The notes: generated from the sequence alone by a model not told the origin. A stretch of DNA of 60,011 nucleotides from an uncultured Caryophanales bacterium (GCA_946409515.1 CAMJWS010000003.1:1-60011), one strand, 5' to 3'. Shown: positions 36,489 to 46,155, counted from the first letter of the stretch. Translations and numbers: made by a program.

Positions 36489-37838
36489 ATGAAAAATGAA
36501 ACAATTATCGAAGAAGAAAATAATAGTGAGAATCAACCTAAGCAGGTAGAGAAAACCAAAAACGTCTTTTGTTATAAAAACTTTACACTTACATTCTTAG
36601 GAGCCTTTGTTTCAAACTTAGGCAACACTCTTTATCTTTTCGCGGTAAGTTTCTATATTTTATCCTTAACCAATAACAACGCTTTTATCCAAGGTGCATA
36701 TTTAGCCACAGGCGGTATTGTCTATGTCTTAGTCACCTTATTTGGTGGAGTTATTAGCGATAGATTCCATAAAGGCAAAATCATGTTTATGTGTGACTAC
36801 GCTAAAGGCGGGATGCTTATTGCTTTCACTTTGCTACTGATGCTAGTTATTCAAGATCCTAGCGCTAAAGTCGTTGTTTTATTCATTATCGCGGTACTTG
36901 GTAATATCATTGCGGCCATCTTTTCACCAGCAGCGTCATCTTTATTACCACGTATTGTTCCAGAAAAGTCTTATCAACAAGCTCAATCATATAACTCATT
37001 AATGCAAAGTAGTCTCGGTGTATTAGGTGTCATACTTGCCGCTATTTTGTATAGTGTGTTAGATATTCATGTTCTCTTCTTTATCGTTGGTGGTTGTTAT
37101 GTCTTAAGTGGCGTTTCTGAAATGTTTATTAAGTATGATTATCAAAAGAACGAAGATAAGTTAACTGTTAAACAAGTTTTTAAAGATATCGGTGATGGTA
37201 TGAAATATATCGGCAAACTAAAGCCACTATTGTTTTTGATGCTTGGTATATTACTTCTCAATTTCTTTGTTTCACCATTGAGTGCGAACTTCTTACCATA
37301 TTTCGTCGCTACTGATGTCGCATCACGCAATTATTTATTTAGTAACTTCTTAACACCAGAAATGTGGAGCTCAGTTATTCAAGTAGCATATGCTATCGGC
37401 ATGATCATCATGGCGTTAATCTTGTCTAATAGACCACAAAAAGACCACATCTATAAGGGTTTAAGCATTTCACTTATTATCTTCGCGGCTTTATATGTTG
37501 TTTTGACAACTATCTATGTATTCTTTGTCAATAATCTTGCAGATATTAACGTCATGCTTATAGCCTTTGTGCCGATTGGTATCACTATGGGTATGGTGTT
37601 AATTACTATTAACATTCCAATCACGACAAAAATGTTAACGATAGTTGATAAAGATAAATTAGGAAAAGTGAACAGCGTCATAGACGTTGGCTCACAAGGT
37701 TTAATACCACTTAGTAACTTCTTAGCAGGACTTGTAATATCTGGCTTAGGAGCAAGTTGGTTATGTATTATTTCAACAGCGGGATTATCTTTTATGACAA
37801 TCTTCCTTGTGCTTAATAAACACGTTAAACAATTATGA
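36489..37838 (+). CDS. MFS exporter
   Basis: The 449-residue protein has a polar N-terminus of about 30 residues and 12 predicted transmembrane segments, with the MFS loop GGVISDRFHKGKIMF between helices 2 and 3. The layout resembles the MefA/EntS-like group that exports macrolides or siderophores; the substrate is not known. AGGAGGG precedes ATG 36489. Its TGA stop overlaps the end of the convergent HAD gene by 6 bp. The gene is flanked by 68-bp direct repeats, which suggests later arrival or rearrangement. Confidence 0.82.
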   Translation: MKNETIIEEENNSENQPKQVEKTKNVFCYKNFTLTFLGAFVSNLGNTLYLFAVSFYILSLTNNNAFIQGAYLATGGIVYVLVTLFGGVISDRFHKGKIMFMCDYAKGGMLIAFTLLLMLVIQDPSAKVVVLFIIAVLGNIIAAIFSPAASSLLPRIVPEKSYQQAQSYNSLMQSSLGVLGVILAAILYSVLDIHVLFFIVGGCYVLSGVSEMFIKYDYQKNEDKLTVKQVFKDIGDGMKYIGKLKPLLFLMLGILLLNFFVSPLSANFLPYFVATDVASRNYLFSNFLTPEMWSSVIQVAYAIGMIIMALILSNRPQKDHIYKGLSISLIIFAALYVVLTTIYVFFVNNLADINVMLIAFVPIGITMGMVLITINIPITTKMLTIVDKDKLGKVNSVIDVGSQGLIPLSNFLAGLVISGLGASWLCIISTAGLSFMTIFLVLNKHVKQL

Positions 37839-38615
37839 TTTAAGTAAATCCACTAAATCGGCGATTGAATCGATTATAAAGGTTGGCTTACGTTCAGCCT
37901 TTTTAAATTCTTCCAAAGTGGTTTCTCCACTTAAGACCGCGACTGTATCTACACCTGCGTTAAGACCAGCGACAATATCGGTATAATAACGATCACCAAT
38001 CATTAATGTTTCTTCTTTACTAACACCAAACTTTTCCATGACTTGATAAATCATCGTTGGTTCTGGTTTACCTAAGAAAATAGGTGCTTTATCGGTACAC
38101 ATCTCAATCCATTTGCAAAGTCCACCACAATCTGGGATATAGAATCCATCTTCGATTGGGCAACGGTAATCCATATTAGTGGCAATGAATTTACTACCTT
38201 TTTGGATATATAAACAAGCTGTCTTTAATTCGTCATAAACTAGTTCAGTATCAAATGACGCTAGGACAACATCAGGGATATCTTCTTGATAATCTTCAAT
38301 AAGTTGGAAATGTTTCTTTAGCTCTTCTTTAAATGATTTCACGCCTAACACATAAAGAGTCTTAACTTGTTGATCTTTTAAATACTTAATTGTGGTATCA
38401 ATGGATGAATAAAAATTATCTTCATTACAGTCGATACCCATTCTTTTGATTTTATCAACATAGAACGCTAAAGAGTGGGAAGAATTGTTAGTCAAAAAAA
38501 CAAACGATATTTCGTTTTGTTTAAAATATTCGAATGTTTCTTTTGCGCCTTTAAATAAACGTTCACCGAGATAGACGGTGCCGTCCATGTCGAGGCATAT
38601 AAGTTTTTTGTTCAT
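37833..38615 (-). CDS. HAD-IIA family phosphatase (NagD-like)
   Basis: The 260-residue protein has HAD motif I (LDMDGT, Asp9 nucleophile and Asp11), motif II (FLTNNSS), the Lys of motif III (FLGKPEPTM) and motif IV (MIGDRYYTDI). The cap between motifs II and III is of the C2 type seen in NagD and p-nitrophenyl phosphatases. Likely substrates are sugar or nucleotide monophosphates. It starts 7 bp after the H1-like gene without a ribosome-binding site, and its TAA overlaps the TGA of the convergent MFS gene. Confidence 0.92.
   Translation of the reverse strand: MNKKLICLDMDGTVYLGERLFKGAKETFEYFKQNEISFVFLTNNSSHSLAFYVDKIKRMGIDCNEDNFYSSIDTTIKYLKDQQVKTLYVLGVKSFKEELKKHFQLIEDYQEDIPDVVLASFDTELVYDELKTACLYIQKGSKFIATNMDYRCPIEDGFYIPDCGGLCKWIEMCTDKAPIFLGKPEPTMIYQVMEKFGVSKEETLMIGDRYYTDIVAGLNAGVDTVAVLSGETTLEEFKKAERKPTFIIDSIADLVDLLKS
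37837..37904. repeat. 68-bp direct repeat, right copy (within HAD gene; also a terminator for the MFS gene)
   Basis: This is the intact counterpart of 36316-36383. On the plus strand AAAGGTTGG (37878-37886) can pair with TCAGCCTTT (37894-37902) before TTTT, giving a terminator for the MFS gene that lies inside the coding end of the HAD gene. Confidence 0.75.
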
Positions 38616-38622
38616 TTAGGAA

Positions 38623-38991
38623 CTATTTCTTAGCGATTTTGCCTTTATTTGCACCTTTAGAGTTGTGTGCTAAAACTGCACGGCCAGTGCTTTCTGCTTT
38701 TTCTTTAGCATAGGCTTCACCTTCAGCTTTTGTGGCGAATGTCTTAATGACTTTGTCACTACCGGTGATGAAGAGTTGCCATTTGCCATCTTCTCTCTTG
38801 GAGAGGTGGTAAGAAGCATTTGCGCTTGGAGCAGCTTTAGGTGCTGGTTTCTTGGCAGCGGCCTTTGGAGCTGGCTTAGCGGCTGGTTTCTTGGCAGGAG
38901 CAGCCTTCTTGGCTGGAGCTGGTTTAGCAGCAGGTTTCTTTGCTGATGCTGGTTTCTTTGCTGGTTTAGCAGCAGGTTTTTTAGCTGGCAT
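38623..38991 (-). CDS. Histone H1-like Lys/Ala/Pro tail fused to DUF2188
   Basis: The 122-residue protein starts with about 55 residues made almost only of Lys, Ala and Pro in AKKPAAKP-type repeats, like the tails of bacterial histone H1 homologues. Residues 60-119 match DUF2188: YHLSKREDGKWQLFITGSDK, then KAEGEAYAKEKAESTGRAVL and KGANKGKI. The charge predicts DNA or RNA binding and a nucleoid role; this is inference. A strong promoter and AAGGGGAAA indicate high expression. Confidence 0.8.
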   Translation of the reverse strand: MPAKKPAAKPAKKPASAKKPAAKPAPAKKAAPAKKPAAKPAPKAAAKKPAPKAAPSANASYHLSKREDGKWQLFITGSDKVIKTFATKAEGEAYAKEKAESTGRAVLAHNSKGANKGKIAKK

Positions 38992-39017
38992 GATAATATT
39001 TCCCCTTATTTATATTT

Positions 39018-39047
39018 ATTATAGAAATAAAGTTTGAATATTGTCAA
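39018..39047 (-). promoter_or_regulatory. Promoter of the H1-like gene
   Basis: TTGACA, 18 bp, TATAAT on the minus strand. A second TTGACA (39053-39058) lies just upstream and overlaps the end of the oxidoreductase gene. Confidence 0.8.
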
Positions 39048-39054
39048 AAAAGTG

Positions 39055-40011
39055 TCAATCACAAGGGAAGAAAACACCGATTTGTCTTCTGATCTCATCC
39101 ATTAGTTCCATAACACCAACAGAAGAATCAAGACTCACTAAAGTGTTTGGTTGTTCACCTTTGATATATTCTGAAACCACTCTAAACTGAGTAGCAAATT
39201 TCTTTTTCTTATCTCTAAAGACTTCTTTACCTTCTTTAGTTTTTAAGACCGCTTTACTAGCCATATGGAATAAAGGAACTTTAATAATGCCTTTTTCACC
39301 TTTAATAATGCAGTGTTCACCCACTAAAGCATTAATCTGACTACTAACATGGGCTTTGAAGCCATCATATTCAAATATTGAATCATTAAATAAATCAATA
39401 CCATTATATAGTTTTCCTTTAGCGGTTATGCTCTTTGGCTTACCAAATAACTCGTACACATATCTAACGGAATAGACACCTAAGTCAAGAAGTGCTCCAC
39501 CATATCTAGATGGATTAATGTATCTACCTTTAGCCTTGTTATAACCAAATATTGGCATGTTGAAAATACAATCAACAGAAAGGATCTTTCCGATTCTTTC
39601 TTCTTTTATCCACTGTTTCACCTTATTAGCGACAGGATTATACCAAGTCCACATTGCTTCTTTTAGAAGAGTGTTATTCTCTTCGCTTAATTTGATTAAT
39701 TCTTTAAGTTCTTTTGTGTTACCAGTAATTGGTTTTTCACATAAGACTGGTTTGTGGTTTTCCAAACAAAGTTTGCAAAATGAAAAGTGCGTTTCATTAG
39801 TAGTCGCAATATAGACCCCATCAACGCGAGGATCATTTATTGCTTCTAACGCACTTTCATAAACTGTGGAATTATAAATTTTAGCGAATTTTTCCGCTTT
39901 GGCTTTGGTGCGATTGAAAACAGAGACAATTTGATGACCAGGATTGGTTACTAATTCTTTAGCAACCTTCTTGGCGATTTGACCTGTTCCAATAAAACAC
40001 CAATTAAACAT
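39055..40011 (-). CDS. Gfo/Idh/MocA-family oxidoreductase
   Basis: The 318-residue protein has the N-terminal NAD(P)-binding motif FIGTGQIAKKVAKEL, the family signature CEKPITGN with the catalytic-site Lys, and a C-terminal alpha/beta domain with GGALLDLGVYSVRY. Such enzymes oxidise or reduce sugars, inositols or dihydrodiols. It begins 2 bp after the FGGY kinase stop, so both may handle the same sugar; its identity is unknown. Confidence 0.9.
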   Translation of the reverse strand: MFNWCFIGTGQIAKKVAKELVTNPGHQIVSVFNRTKAKAEKFAKIYNSTVYESALEAINDPRVDGVYIATTNETHFSFCKLCLENHKPVLCEKPITGNTKELKELIKLSEENNTLLKEAMWTWYNPVANKVKQWIKEERIGKILSVDCIFNMPIFGYNKAKGRYINPSRYGGALLDLGVYSVRYVYELFGKPKSITAKGKLYNGIDLFNDSIFEYDGFKAHVSSQINALVGEHCIIKGEKGIIKVPLFHMASKAVLKTKEGKEVFRDKKKKFATQFRVVSEYIKGEQPNTLVSLDSSVGVMELMDEIRRQIGVFFPCD

Positions 40012-40013
40012 AA

Positions 40014-41594
40014 TTACTTGTTGTGTTGGCCTTCAACGCATTCAACCGCTTTAGCTTCCACTGGGACAGCGGCTTTATATCTTTCTAAGAATTTATCGAA
40101 GCCCTTAACTTCTTCTTTAGAAGCAACGGCAACGTCTTCTTTAGCGCCAGCAAAGATCTTATTTTGTAAATAGTCTTCTAAGCTTTCGCCTTTTTCTTTT
40201 TCTAACATATAAGCGGCTAATAAGGCTTCACCATATGGGCCACCTTCACCCGCACTACTTAATGTCGCAACAGGAGCATCTAAAGCAGCGCTTAATGCTT
40301 TAGCGCCAACCACTGGTGTTTTGAAGAAACCACCATGGCCATATATTTTATTAACTTCAACACCTTGTTTCTTTAAGATATCAACGCCGATTCTTAAGAC
40401 CGCAAGAACGGCTAAGATATGAGATTTCATGAAGTTGGCTAATGACATCTTAGCGTCTGGTTCTCTCACGAATAATGGTCTACCTTCTTGGACACCAACT
40501 GCGGCTTCACCAGAGAAGTAATTAAATGAGACAAGGCCACCAGCATCTGGTTCGCCTTCAAGAGATTTATTGAATAATCTCACGAATAATTCACCACGTT
40601 GGATGGAACCACCCGCTAAAACGATTGCTTGATGTAATAATTCAACCCAAGCATTGATATCAGTTGTACAGTTATTCGCGTGAACAAGAACGGCTGGATA
40701 GCCACTTGGGGAAGCGATAACATCGATTTCTTTATTCATCGCAATGCTCTTATCAGTAACAAGAGTAATATTGCCTGATGTACCTAATGAGGAATTACCA
40801 TAACCAACTCTAACGGAGTTAGTGGCAATCATACCTGTACCCATATCACCTTCTGGTGGGCAGAATGGGATACCTGGTTGTAAAACACCAGATGGGTCGA
40901 TTAATTTAGCGCCTTCTTTTGTTAAATAGCCAGCATTTTGGCCCGCTAACATACACTTTGGTAAGATGTCTAAGATTCTCCAATCAACTTTGTCTTTGAT
41001 GACTTCGTTGAATTTAGAAACCATCTTAGCATCATAATCTTTGGTGCTTGGATCTAATGGGAACATACCAGAAGCATCGTTCGCGCCAATGACTTTTTCA
41101 CCAGTTAATAAATAATGGAAATAGCCAGCTAAGGTTGTAGCAAAGACAATGTCTTTAACTTCTTTTTCACCATTAAGCATGGCTTGATAAATATGTGAGA
41201 CACTCCAACGTTGTGGAACATTGAAGTTAAATAGCTTAGATAATTGATCTTGTGCTTGTGGGCAGATGGTGTTTTTCCATGTACGGAATTCCGCTAATTG
41301 GTTACCATTCTTATCAAAAACAAGATAACCATGCATCATACCAGAAATACCAATCGCACCGACTTTTGCTAACGGGCGACGATATTTAGTTTCGAATTTT
41401 TGTTTTAATCCAGCATAGCAATCCGCTAAACCGATTTTGGCTTGTTCTAAAGTATAGATCCAAATGCCGTTTTTTAAAGTTGATTCCCAAGCATAGTCAT
41501 TTGATGCAATAATTTCGTGATTTTCATCGAGCATGACAGCTTTAATATTGGTAGAACCGAATTCAATACCAATGACACATTTTTCTAAAATCAT
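40014..41594 (-). CDS. FGGY-family carbohydrate kinase
   Basis: The 526-residue protein has the ASKHA ATPase fold of xylulokinase/ribulokinase-like enzymes: phosphate 1 motif IGIEFGSTNIKAVMLD, substrate-side GAIGISGMMHGYLVFD, and a C-terminal nucleotide site IYGHGGFFKTPVVGAKALSAAL. It phosphorylates a sugar, probably a ketopentose or related polyol. The frame opens 20 codons earlier, but GGAGG 8 bp before ATG 41594 fixes the start. A TATAAT lies about 60 bp upstream (minus strand). The oxidoreductase downstream may supply its substrate. Confidence 0.88.
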   Translation of the reverse strand: MILEKCVIGIEFGSTNIKAVMLDENHEIIASNDYAWESTLKNGIWIYTLEQAKIGLADCYAGLKQKFETKYRRPLAKVGAIGISGMMHGYLVFDKNGNQLAEFRTWKNTICPQAQDQLSKLFNFNVPQRWSVSHIYQAMLNGEKEVKDIVFATTLAGYFHYLLTGEKVIGANDASGMFPLDPSTKDYDAKMVSKFNEVIKDKVDWRILDILPKCMLAGQNAGYLTKEGAKLIDPSGVLQPGIPFCPPEGDMGTGMIATNSVRVGYGNSSLGTSGNITLVTDKSIAMNKEIDVIASPSGYPAVLVHANNCTTDINAWVELLHQAIVLAGGSIQRGELFVRLFNKSLEGEPDAGGLVSFNYFSGEAAVGVQEGRPLFVREPDAKMSLANFMKSHILAVLAVLRIGVDILKKQGVEVNKIYGHGGFFKTPVVGAKALSAALDAPVATLSSAGEGGPYGEALLAAYMLEKEKGESLEDYLQNKIFAGAKEDVAVASKEEVKGFDKFLERYKAAVPVEAKAVECVEGQHNK

Positions 41595-41704
41595 ATTGAG
41601 CCTCCATGATAATATATGAAATGATTCACCTTCATTATTTATGAAAACGGGCATTTATTATATGACAAAGCACAAATTCATGTCCGTTATTGTTGCGATT
41701 TTTA

Positions 41705-44700
41705 TTACATGCTTAAGATTGACTTCAAATCCTTGATAGACAAAGATTTGATGGAAGAGTCGTTATCAGAGATGACTTTATCAACAAGTTCTTTCTTTTC
41801 GTTTTGAAGATTAACGACTTTCTCTTCGATACTGTTTTCAGCGATGAGTTTAATTACTTCGACGGTTCTGGTCTGGCCAATACGATGCGCTCTATCGCTC
41901 GCTTGACTTTCAGCGGAATAGTTCCACCATGGATCAAGATGAATAACCACATCGGCACCCACTAAATTAAGGCCCGTGCCGCCTGCTTTTAAGGAAATAA
42001 GCACTATCTTATAGTCCTCATCTTTGTTGAAATCATTGCAGATTCTGAGTCTTTCTTTAGCGGATGTATCACCAGTAATCATGTAGTACTTAATGCCCAT
42101 CTTTTCAATTTCATCCTTAACGATGTTAAGCGCGGAAACGAATTGAGAGAAGATTAAGAATCTATGTCCTTCTTGCATCTTATCTTTAATAATGTCTTTT
42201 AAAGCGGTAATCTTTCCTGATTCGCCAGTGAAGTTATCAACAAACGTTGAAGGATCAACGCATATTTGTCTAAGTCTTGTGATAATGGATAAGACTTCCA
42301 TAATCTTAGAACCACTTTCGGATGATTTGAGTTGTTCTTTAGCTTGTAAACGGAAAGCATCATAAAGCTTTCTTTGTTCTTGGCTCATTTCAGTAGTAAT
42401 AATGACTTCATATTTTTCTGGAAGGTCTTTTAAGACATCTTCTTTTCTTCTTCTTAAGATGAATGGAGCGACTTTATCTCTCACGATTTCATAGTATTCT
42501 TCATTGTGTTCATAAGAATCTTTGAAATCTTCATAATCTAAAAGGTAATGAGGCATTAAGAAATCAAATATTGACCAAAGGTCATAGATATTGTTTTCAA
42601 TTGGGGTGCCAGTTAGGGCAATTGTGTGTAAAGCATTAATTTGTTTAACCGCACCTGTCTTTTTCGCGTGCATGTTCTTAATGAACTGTGCTTCATCAAG
42701 GATACACATATCAAAAGTGATATCAGTTAAGTTTTCAAATTCATTTCTTAAGGAATCATAAGAGATGAAATAGACGCCAAACTTATCATTCTTAATCTTT
42801 TTAATAATCTTTTTACGTTCTTCCACTGTTCCGATAATCGCGTAGACTGGAATATCACTAGCGAATTTGTTAAATTCACTAACCCAGTTAAACACTAAGG
42901 ATTTAGGGGAAACGATTAAGATTGGTTTATCTTGTTTAATAGAATTAATAAAGGCAATAGTTTCAATAGTTTTACCTAAGCCCATATCATCAGCGAGGAT
43001 GCCGCCTAATGAGTATTTATATAAAACATTGAGCCACTTAACACCATCAGTTTGGTAACTTCTGAGTTCACCATTAATCTTAGGAATCTCAATATTAGAT
43101 TCAGAGAAATTTTTTAATTCATTAAAGACATCATCTAAATAGCTATCCATTGATAAGAAACTATTGTCCTTACCATAGGCTTTAAAGGCATAGTATAAAG
43201 GGAGTTCTTTCTTACTATGTAATGAGTTTTCACTAATCAAGTCTAAGTCTTTTGCGAGGCTATAGAATTCTTTAGTGTCATCGCTCATCAAGTTGATGAA
43301 GTTATCACCAATCTTGACGAATTTCTTCTTTCTCTTTAAACCAATTAAAATTGTCTTAAGTTCTTCCTCACTATAGATGGAACCATCCACTAAGGCCTCA
43401 AGCATTGAGCCATCTTTCTTAATGGTAATATTGGGAGAAGTAAATGAACTTGTTTTTCTAGAGTCTAAGTCTTTAGAGAAATAGACTTCTGCAACTTTTT
43501 GTAAGTTTTCTAAAGTGCTATTTAAGAAATCCCAGACTTGTCCGCCATCGCTTAAGACATGATCAAAGAAACCATAGCTAGATAAGATTTCTTGATAATG
43601 TTTAACTTGAGAAACTTCATAGAAGTTCTTAATGTCTCTTGCGTCAATTTCTTGCTCATTCTTAAAGTATCTAGTCTTTTCATAGATATTATCTTTTTCA
43701 TAATCAAAGTAGGCTTTAATCACTAACGCGGATTCGTTAAGTTCTTCTTTAATCCTGTCAGCGATTTCAAAGAAACCAGGATATTTTTCAAAGAAGGAAT
43801 ATTTAAAGTTATCAAAATTGTTTTGAATTGTGCTTAATGGATAGCTTCTCGCTGAATCAATAAGGCTATTGATATAAGCGTTATTAGTTAATGGTTTAAT
43901 ATCATTCGCTGATTTGCAGTAATAATAATTTCTTGTTAATGGAATATAGCCTTTAACAATACCTTCTGGCATTAAGGAATAGTTATCATTAACTCGGATC
44001 TTGATATCCATAGCATCTTCACTGACATGATAGACTTCGTTATTGATATATAAGTAATCACCTTTTAAGGCATTTAATAATTCATCAAAGAAAATGAGAG
44101 ATTTATCGTTACTTAAATCAATGAAGAAATCAGGATTATACTTTTCTAAAATCTTAATGATTCTTTGGCTTGTTTCATCAAAAGAAGACAACACGTGCAC
44201 TAGTGTAAGGTCTTTACCATATCTAAATTCTTCTTCGTTAATAAATCTTGCTAGGAAGCGATCGATAGACGCTATTTTATATTCTCTACCTTTAGCGATT
44301 GTTAAGTTCACACTATAGGAAAATCTTGTATCTTCTAAATAAACTTTGATTCTCGCTTTAGTGGATGCATTAGCGATTTCTTCTTTTCTGATTTCTTTAA
44401 AGACTTCACCAATTTCTAAATCAAAAGCGCTTTGTTGTTCTCTTCTATCAACATCAGAGATTTCAAAAGCAAACTTTGTAGAGGCTTCTTTAATTTGTTC
44501 GTATTCATCTTTTAAAAGCTTGCTCGCCAAGATGGAGAAGTGTCTACAAGGTTCTTTTTCTCTACAGATTTGGCATGTATAGTTAAGTCGACCTTTATAA
44601 TCTAAAACAAATTCTAGAATTTGAATGGGATTAATCTTAGTAAATAAACGGACATAGAAAAATGGATGATTAGCCTCGTCATAATCAATGCCGTACTTAT

Positions 44701-44782
44701 AAGAGAAGTAGGCAAAAAGTTCTAAATCCTCAGGAGTTAGCTTTTCTAAACGATAATGTTCTAATAACTCAACAACGTTCAT
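41705..44782 (-). CDS. SNF2-family helicase with N-terminal SWIM-like zinc finger (YwqA-like)
   Basis: The 1025-residue protein has a zinc finger (Cys70, Cys73, Cys79, His81), a long middle region, and a SNF2 ATPase in the last 460 residues: Walker A DDMGLGKT near 595, DEAQ box near 695, and SLKAGGTGLNL with DRAHRIGQ near 960. These motors translocate on double-stranded DNA and remodel bound proteins. It lies 2 bp after a SWIM protein; this pair recalls ywqA-ywqB of Bacillus subtilis, whose role is poorly known. Role in repair, transcription recycling or defence cannot be decided. Confidence 0.92.
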   Translation of the reverse strand: MNVVELLEHYRLEKLTPEDLELFAYFSYKYGIDYDEANHPFFYVRLFTKINPIQILEFVLDYKGRLNYTCQICREKEPCRHFSILASKLLKDEYEQIKEASTKFAFEISDVDRREQQSAFDLEIGEVFKEIRKEEIANASTKARIKVYLEDTRFSYSVNLTIAKGREYKIASIDRFLARFINEEEFRYGKDLTLVHVLSSFDETSQRIIKILEKYNPDFFIDLSNDKSLIFFDELLNALKGDYLYINNEVYHVSEDAMDIKIRVNDNYSLMPEGIVKGYIPLTRNYYYCKSANDIKPLTNNAYINSLIDSARSYPLSTIQNNFDNFKYSFFEKYPGFFEIADRIKEELNESALVIKAYFDYEKDNIYEKTRYFKNEQEIDARDIKNFYEVSQVKHYQEILSSYGFFDHVLSDGGQVWDFLNSTLENLQKVAEVYFSKDLDSRKTSSFTSPNITIKKDGSMLEALVDGSIYSEEELKTILIGLKRKKKFVKIGDNFINLMSDDTKEFYSLAKDLDLISENSLHSKKELPLYYAFKAYGKDNSFLSMDSYLDDVFNELKNFSESNIEIPKINGELRSYQTDGVKWLNVLYKYSLGGILADDMGLGKTIETIAFINSIKQDKPILIVSPKSLVFNWVSEFNKFASDIPVYAIIGTVEERKKIIKKIKNDKFGVYFISYDSLRNEFENLTDITFDMCILDEAQFIKNMHAKKTGAVKQINALHTIALTGTPIENNIYDLWSIFDFLMPHYLLDYEDFKDSYEHNEEYYEIVRDKVAPFILRRRKEDVLKDLPEKYEVIITTEMSQEQRKLYDAFRLQAKEQLKSSESGSKIMEVLSIITRLRQICVDPSTFVDNFTGESGKITALKDIIKDKMQEGHRFLIFSQFVSALNIVKDEIEKMGIKYYMITGDTSAKERLRICNDFNKDEDYKIVLISLKAGGTGLNLVGADVVIHLDPWWNYSAESQASDRAHRIGQTRTVEVIKLIAENSIEEKVVNLQNEKKELVDKVISDNDSSIKSLSIKDLKSILSM

Positions 44783-44784
44783 TT

Positions 44785-46155
44785 TTAACGCATCCTACTC
44801 TTCTTTGGTCTTCTGATATTTTGATCCACTAGTTCACCAATAAATGCACCATTTGGAATCTTCTTACTTAATTCAATTGATAAACGAATTGTCCTTTCGT
44901 CGATGTAATCATGTTGCAAAGCAACACCCACAAGGAGTTCCGCGACTAGTGGATAGTCTTCTTCTTTAAGGTTATCGATATTCGCGTGTACAATTTGAAT
45001 ATATCTACTCTTATCATTGCTATATGGAGCGACTTTTAAGAAATATTCCAGAGGAATTTGTTTAATCTTGTTATCATCAAGAGGTAATTCATCAAATAGT
45101 AATAAATAAATGCTTAAACGATTCTTCGCTGGGGAAGAGAATAAGTCTTGCATATAGTATCTATGATTCATTTGGAATAAATAGCAATCTTTAAGCGCAG
45201 CGATTTGTTCAATCGTTAAGTCTTGATATTTAATGAATTCCATCATCACTTGGCTTGCTAATCTTTCTTCACTGAAGTTCTCTTCAGCGTGCTTTAAAAG
45301 CGTCACTAAAGCGTCACAGTTAGGGGCAATTAGGATGTTATAGAGATTAGCTTTTCGTGTCACACTCTTTCTCTTTTCTAATTCATCTCTTAAAACTTCA
45401 TAGTTATTTTTAGCCTCAGTGAGCATTGCTTTAACATTCTCATCAGCGCTTTCCATAATCTTTTGAAAGCTCTCTACATTGTGAGAGGAGAAGAATAAAG
45501 GAGAAAGAATATCATTAATCACACGGGCTTTATATTGACCGCGTTGATAATACGCTAAAAGTTCATTAATAAATGTGGTCGCAGATTCTATTCCCTTAAT
45601 TTGATAAGAAATCTTACTCACTAATGGAAGATTATCTCCACCTCTCAAATAAAGATATCTTTCTAATAAATCTTTAAATGTTTTTTCATTAGAATTAACT
45701 GAAGCTACGACTTTTTCGCCTTTCGGATCGATTAACTTTTTAATAGTTAAGAAAGCAGCGTATAGATGCTTGCAAGGTTCACTGACTGGGCAAGAGCAAG
45801 ATAAGGTCACAAATGAATTTGTGTCAATTGATATTCTAAAAGAATATTCCTTTTGACCCATAATTGTGCCATAGCATTCATTTTCACTTAAATGCATGTT
45901 CTTAATTGCACCATCAAGATAGTCATTAGCCTTTAATTTAGTGTTCGCATCAAATAAGCCTTCAAATAAACCTAAAGAAACAAACTTAGAAAGAGAGATG
46001 TTTTCTGCGACTGAAAGAAGAGGATGAGATAAAACAATATTCTTCACATTTCGATCATCAGCAAAAAAGACACGCCCGATGTCGTTTGGTTCTCTTTTAA
46101 GTAAAATTCCATATCCTAGCGAAACGTGCTTAAGGATTAGATAACGAACTGCCAT
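44785..46155 (-). CDS. SWIM zinc finger protein (YwqB-like)
   Basis: The 456-residue protein carries a classical SWIM motif, LSCSCPVSEPCKH, with Cys120, Cys122, Cys128 and His130; SWIM domains bind DNA or proteins. The rest is mostly helical with no catalytic motif seen. It is translated immediately before the SNF2 helicase, so it is probably its partner or targeting subunit. TATAAT lies 11 bp before ATG 46155, giving a very short leader, although AAGGG is present in it. Confidence 0.82.
   Translation of the reverse strand: MAVRYLILKHVSLGYGILLKREPNDIGRVFFADDRNVKNIVLSHPLLSVAENISLSKFVSLGLFEGLFDANTKLKANDYLDGAIKNMHLSENECYGTIMGQKEYSFRISIDTNSFVTLSCSCPVSEPCKHLYAAFLTIKKLIDPKGEKVVASVNSNEKTFKDLLERYLYLRGGDNLPLVSKISYQIKGIESATTFINELLAYYQRGQYKARVINDILSPLFFSSHNVESFQKIMESADENVKAMLTEAKNNYEVLRDELEKRKSVTRKANLYNILIAPNCDALVTLLKHAEENFSEERLASQVMMEFIKYQDLTIEQIAALKDCYLFQMNHRYYMQDLFSSPAKNRLSIYLLLFDELPLDDNKIKQIPLEYFLKVAPYSNDKSRYIQIVHANIDNLKEEDYPLVAELLVGVALQHDYIDERTIRLSIELSKKIPNGAFIGELVDQNIRRPKKSRMR

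Noticed and set aside
38800..38991. Repetitive stretch that might be a CRISPR or DNA repeat array
   Set aside because: The repeats are short codon-level repeats encoding the Lys/Ala/Pro tail, in frame and without spacers.
41705..46155. Calling the SNF2-SWIM pair a phage-defence island
   Set aside because: No nuclease, methyltransferase, integrase or other defence gene is adjacent, and neighbours are housekeeping or metabolic.
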